In this document: piece by piece, positions 7,330 through 8,283 of the stretch | Numbering within the stretch: the first letter of the stretch is position 1 | Layout of the letters: the number at the start of each line of letters is the position of its first letter | Assembly (NCBI GenBank): GCA_020344865.1 | Contig: CP070830.1 | Coordinates: 2,416,367 to 2,424,649 of the forward strand | DNA from: Planctomycetota bacterium | GTDB lineage: Bacteria; Planctomycetota; Phycisphaerae; Sedimentisphaerales; Anaerobacaceae | Direction: 5' to 3' | Length of the DNA stretch: 8,283 nucleotides | Program-made: the position numbers and the translations under genes | The notes under the pieces: generated by a model | The model's input: only the letters and a program-made list of their open reading frames with translations | Told to the model about the DNA's origin: nothing | Database searches by the model: none

Positions 7330-7360
7330 AAGCCATCCCGAAGGATTGGGATGGCTTTTT
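7330..7360 (+). terminator. Intrinsic terminator after the micro-gene
   Basis: The 10-bp perfect stem AAGCCATCCC (7330-7339) / GGGATGGCTT (7348-7357) has an 8-nt loop and runs straight into TTTTT and ATTT. It is a textbook rho-independent terminator for plus-strand transcription and ends the run from the dksA-like gene through the micro-gene. The reverse strand lacks a matching T-tract, so it is one-directional. Confidence 0.9.
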
Positions 7361-7416
7361 ATTTCCGCCGAACGACCTTGCCTTTGTTCCTGTACAAGTT
7401 TGCGCTCCGCCCGGCC

Positions 7417-7440
7417 TGTCAAGTCAGCAAGGACTTGACA
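7417..7440. promoter_or_regulatory. Perfect 9-bp inverted repeat over a -35 box, possible operator
   Basis: TGTCAAGTC (7417-7425) and GACTTGACA (7432-7440) are exact reverse complements separated by AGCAAG. The right arm ends in the TTGACA -35 of the lipoprotein promoter. It lies upstream of the expected transcript start and has no T-run behind it, so a protein-binding site is more likely than a terminator. The cognate regulator is unknown. Confidence 0.5.
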
Positions 7441-7463
7441 ATGGTCTTTTTGCTGCATATGTT
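7435..7463 (+). promoter_or_regulatory. Sigma70-type promoter of the DUF3568-type lipoprotein
   Basis: Perfect -35 TTGACA (7435-7440), 17-bp spacer, then TATGTT (7458-7463; 4 of 6 consensus bases). The transcript would start near 7470 and carry a leader of about 40 nt with the AAAGGAGG ribosome binding site. It follows the terminator at 7330-7360, so the lipoprotein gene is its own transcription unit. Confidence 0.65.
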
Positions 7464-7509
7464 ACTGAATGATAAGGATTAAAGTTTTATTTCAGAAAGG
7501 AGGATTGGA

Positions 7510-7893
7510 ATGCGAAAACAAGGAGTGTTTTTGGCGGCTCTCCTGGTTGGTATGGCTGCTCTGGTGCAGGGCTGCGTTGTTGCCGCAGTGGGGGCGGGAG
7601 CGGGTACGGCCGTATACGTAATGGGCGAGTTCAAGGCATATGAGGCACGCGACCTAACCACGGTTTACATGGCGACCCAAAAGGCCATGGAGCAGCTTCA
7701 GCTAAACGTAACGGCCAAGACCAAAGACGCAATGTCTGCGACGACTGTTGGGCGGGATTCTGCAGACACGAAGATTACCGTAAAGCTCAGTGCTGCGCCC
7801 GAGCAGACGACCAAGATTTCCATTAGGGTAGGTACCTTCGGCGACGAAACCAAATCGAGGCTAATCTACGACCAGATAAAAAAGAACCTTTAG
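7510..7893 (+). CDS. Small DUF3568-type lipoprotein
   Basis: A 127-residue exported protein with signal peptide MRKQGVFLAALLVGMAALVQ and lipobox LVQGC, so Cys22 is the predicted lipidated N-terminus. The mature start VVAAVGAGAGTAVYVMGEF, then a stretch around 46-64 (ARDLTTVYMATQKAMEQL) and a beta-rich C-terminal half (about 64-122) match the DUF3568 pattern. Its members are small envelope lipoproteins of unassigned biochemical function. AAAGGAGG lies 6 nt before the ATG, an excellent ribosome binding site that fixes the start. It has a private promoter with an inverted repeat over the -35, so expression is probably regulated. The flanks are the terminator on the left and a tRNA pair on the right, so context gives no clue to its partner. 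Family assignment is by pattern memory; export and lipidation are firm. Confidence 0.88.
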   Translation: MRKQGVFLAALLVGMAALVQGCVVAAVGAGAGTAVYVMGEFKAYEARDLTTVYMATQKAMEQLQLNVTAKTKDAMSATTVGRDSADTKITVKLSAAPEQTTKISIRVGTFGDETKSRLIYDQIKKNL

Positions 7894-7943
7894 CCGGGCC
7901 GGCCTGCAAAAAACGGACGGGAATACAAAAGAAATGAATCTTC

Positions 7944-7972
7944 TTGCAGTATGGGCCAATATCCTGTAGATT
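7944..7972 (+). promoter_or_regulatory. Possible promoter of the tRNA pair
   Basis: TTGCAG (7944-7949), 17 bp, TAGATT (7967-7972; 4 of 6 consensus bases). It would start transcription a few bases before the first tRNA at 7985, which is normal for tRNA genes. The -35 matches only its first three bases, so this is tentative. The remaining gap after the lipoprotein stop holds a small GC-rich palindrome (GCCGGGCCGGC, 7893-7903) without a T-tract. Confidence 0.4.
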
Positions 7973-7984
7973 GTGGCCGATTTT

Positions 7985-8058
7985 GGCGGCGTAGCTCAGT
8001 TGGTTAGAGCATGGGATTCATAAGCCCAGGGTCGTTGGTTCGAATCCAACCGCCGCTA
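7985..8058 (+). tRNA. tRNA-Met (CAU), probably elongator
   Basis: A 74-nt cloverleaf: acceptor GGCGGCG / CGCCGCT, D-arm GCTC / GAGC, anticodon loop TTCATAA with CAT at 8019-8021, variable loop AGGGTC, T-arm GTTGG TTCGAAT CCAAC, discriminator A. No CCA is encoded. The initiator is ruled out: base pair 1-72 is present (G-U) and the three consecutive G-C pairs at 29-31/39-41 are absent. The last anticodon-stem pair is A31-G39, a mismatch. A CAU anticodon may also mark tRNA-Ile2 read after lysidine modification. The body resembles elongator Met more, but sequence alone does not settle it. Confidence 0.9.
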
Positions 8059-8075
8059 TTTAGTCGTTAGTGAAT

Positions 8076-8148
8076 GCCCCCATCGTCTAGCGGCCTAGGA
8101 TACATGGTTCTCATCCATGTGACAGGGGTTCGAGTCCCCTTGGGGGTA
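8076..8148 (+). tRNA. tRNA-Glu (CUC)
   Basis: A 73-nt cloverleaf: acceptor GCCCCCA / TGGGGGT (G1-U72 wobble), D-arm of the Glu type (GTCTAGCGGCCTAGGAT), anticodon stem CATGG / CCATG with loop TTCTCAT and anticodon CTC at 8110-8112, T-arm AGGGG TTCGAGT CCCCT, discriminator A, no encoded CCA. It reads GAG. It follows the CAU tRNA by 17 bp and is probably cotranscribed with it. Confidence 0.95.
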
Positions 8149-8150
8149 GT

Positions 8151-8180
8151 TTGAGCGGCGTATTCGGTTGAGTATATACT
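8151..8180 (+). promoter_or_regulatory. Likely promoter of the right-edge Tat gene
   Basis: TTGAGC (8151-8156; four bases match), 18 bp, TATACT (8175-8180; 5 of 6). The -10 is inside the palindrome AGTATATACT (8171-8180). It would start transcription near 8187, giving a U-rich leader of about 27 nt with AGGAG at 8203-8207. The T-rich stretch at 8181-8201 might instead help end the tRNA transcript, but no hairpin precedes it. Confidence 0.45.
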
Positions 8181-8213
8181 GTTTTTAATTTTTGGTTTTT
8201 TCAGGAGTAAGAA

Positions 8214-8283
8214 ATGGACCGGCGCAGGTTTTTAGAAATGGCCTGTAAAGGGTCGCTGGGTCTGGTTTTATAGTCGGGGGTAT
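8214..8283 (+). pseudogene. Start of a Tat-exported protein, interrupted by in-frame TAG
   Basis: AGGAG stands 6 nt before an ATG that opens MDRRRFLEMACKGSLGLVL, a typical twin-arginine leader (RRRFLEM, then a small-residue/hydrophobic stretch), as on planctomycetal exported enzymes. The next codon is TAG (8271-8273). Deleting one of the two TA dinucleotides in TTTTATAGTC would continue the leader as LVLVGG, which is what a normal leader would look like. So this is either a frameshifted gene or a sequencing or assembly error. Only 10 bases follow the TAG, so the product cannot be named. Translation from a later start cannot be excluded. Confidence 0.5.

Noticed and set aside
7174..7458. Minus-strand 94-codon frame with a Phe/Leu-rich segment
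   Set aside because: The hydrophobic run is the antisense of the Lys-rich micro-gene (AAA/AAG read as TTT/CTT), and the frame crosses the terminator and the lipoprotein promoter.
8271..8273. TAG as a pyrrolysine or other recoded codon
   Set aside because: No pyl genes or recoding signal are visible, and the position is in a signal peptide where a 2-bp insertion explains it more simply.
1..8283. CRISPR array, insertion sequence, phage or integration site next to the tRNAs
   Set aside because: No spaced direct repeats, transposase or integrase motifs, and no repeated tRNA 3' end were found in the window.

Overview
The window reads as a piece of a Planctomycetota chromosome, most likely a Phycisphaerae / Sedimentisphaerales-type anaerobe. 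This is inference from gene style: a Tat-exported lipoprotein sulfatase, a second Tat-type leader at the right edge, a DksA-like protein with half of its zinc ligands gone, a DUF3568-type lipoprotein, roughly even base composition and tRNAs without an encoded CCA. No rRNA or other taxonomic marker is present.

Left part (1-3811, minus strand): two co-directional genes. A sulfatase (2231-3811, GTG start) lies upstream of pyruvate phosphate dikinase (2130 down past the left edge; 710 residues visible, including the phosphohistidine). Each has its own convincing sigma70-type promoter (TTGACA, 17 bp, then a 4/6 -10 box). That of ppdK carries a perfect 13-nt inverted repeat over its -10.

Middle part (4035-7360, plus strand): a one-TM protein of unknown function (4035-4715). 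It is followed by a TetR-family regulator preceded by two operator-like palindromes 18 bp apart, a DksA/TraR-like protein, a P-loop NTPase whose start overlaps the dksA-like stop (ATGA), and a 19-residue Lys/Arg/Pro micro-gene with an ideal ribosome binding site. A strong intrinsic terminator (7330-7360) closes the run. The TetR gene may control itself and the genes behind it. What the dksA-like / P-loop / basic-peptide group does is not known to me, and it is the best candidate in the window for an undescribed functional unit.

Right part (7361-8283, plus strand): a small DUF3568-type lipoprotein behind a good promoter whose -35 sits inside a perfect 9-bp inverted repeat; a tRNA pair, CAU (probably elongator Met) and Glu (CUC); and the first 70 bases of a Tat-signal gene. 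That gene is interrupted by an in-frame TAG inside the signal peptide, and removing one TA dinucleotide would restore a normal leader.

No CRISPR array, insertion sequence, phage gene or attachment site was seen. No stretch longer than 300 bases lacks a gene.
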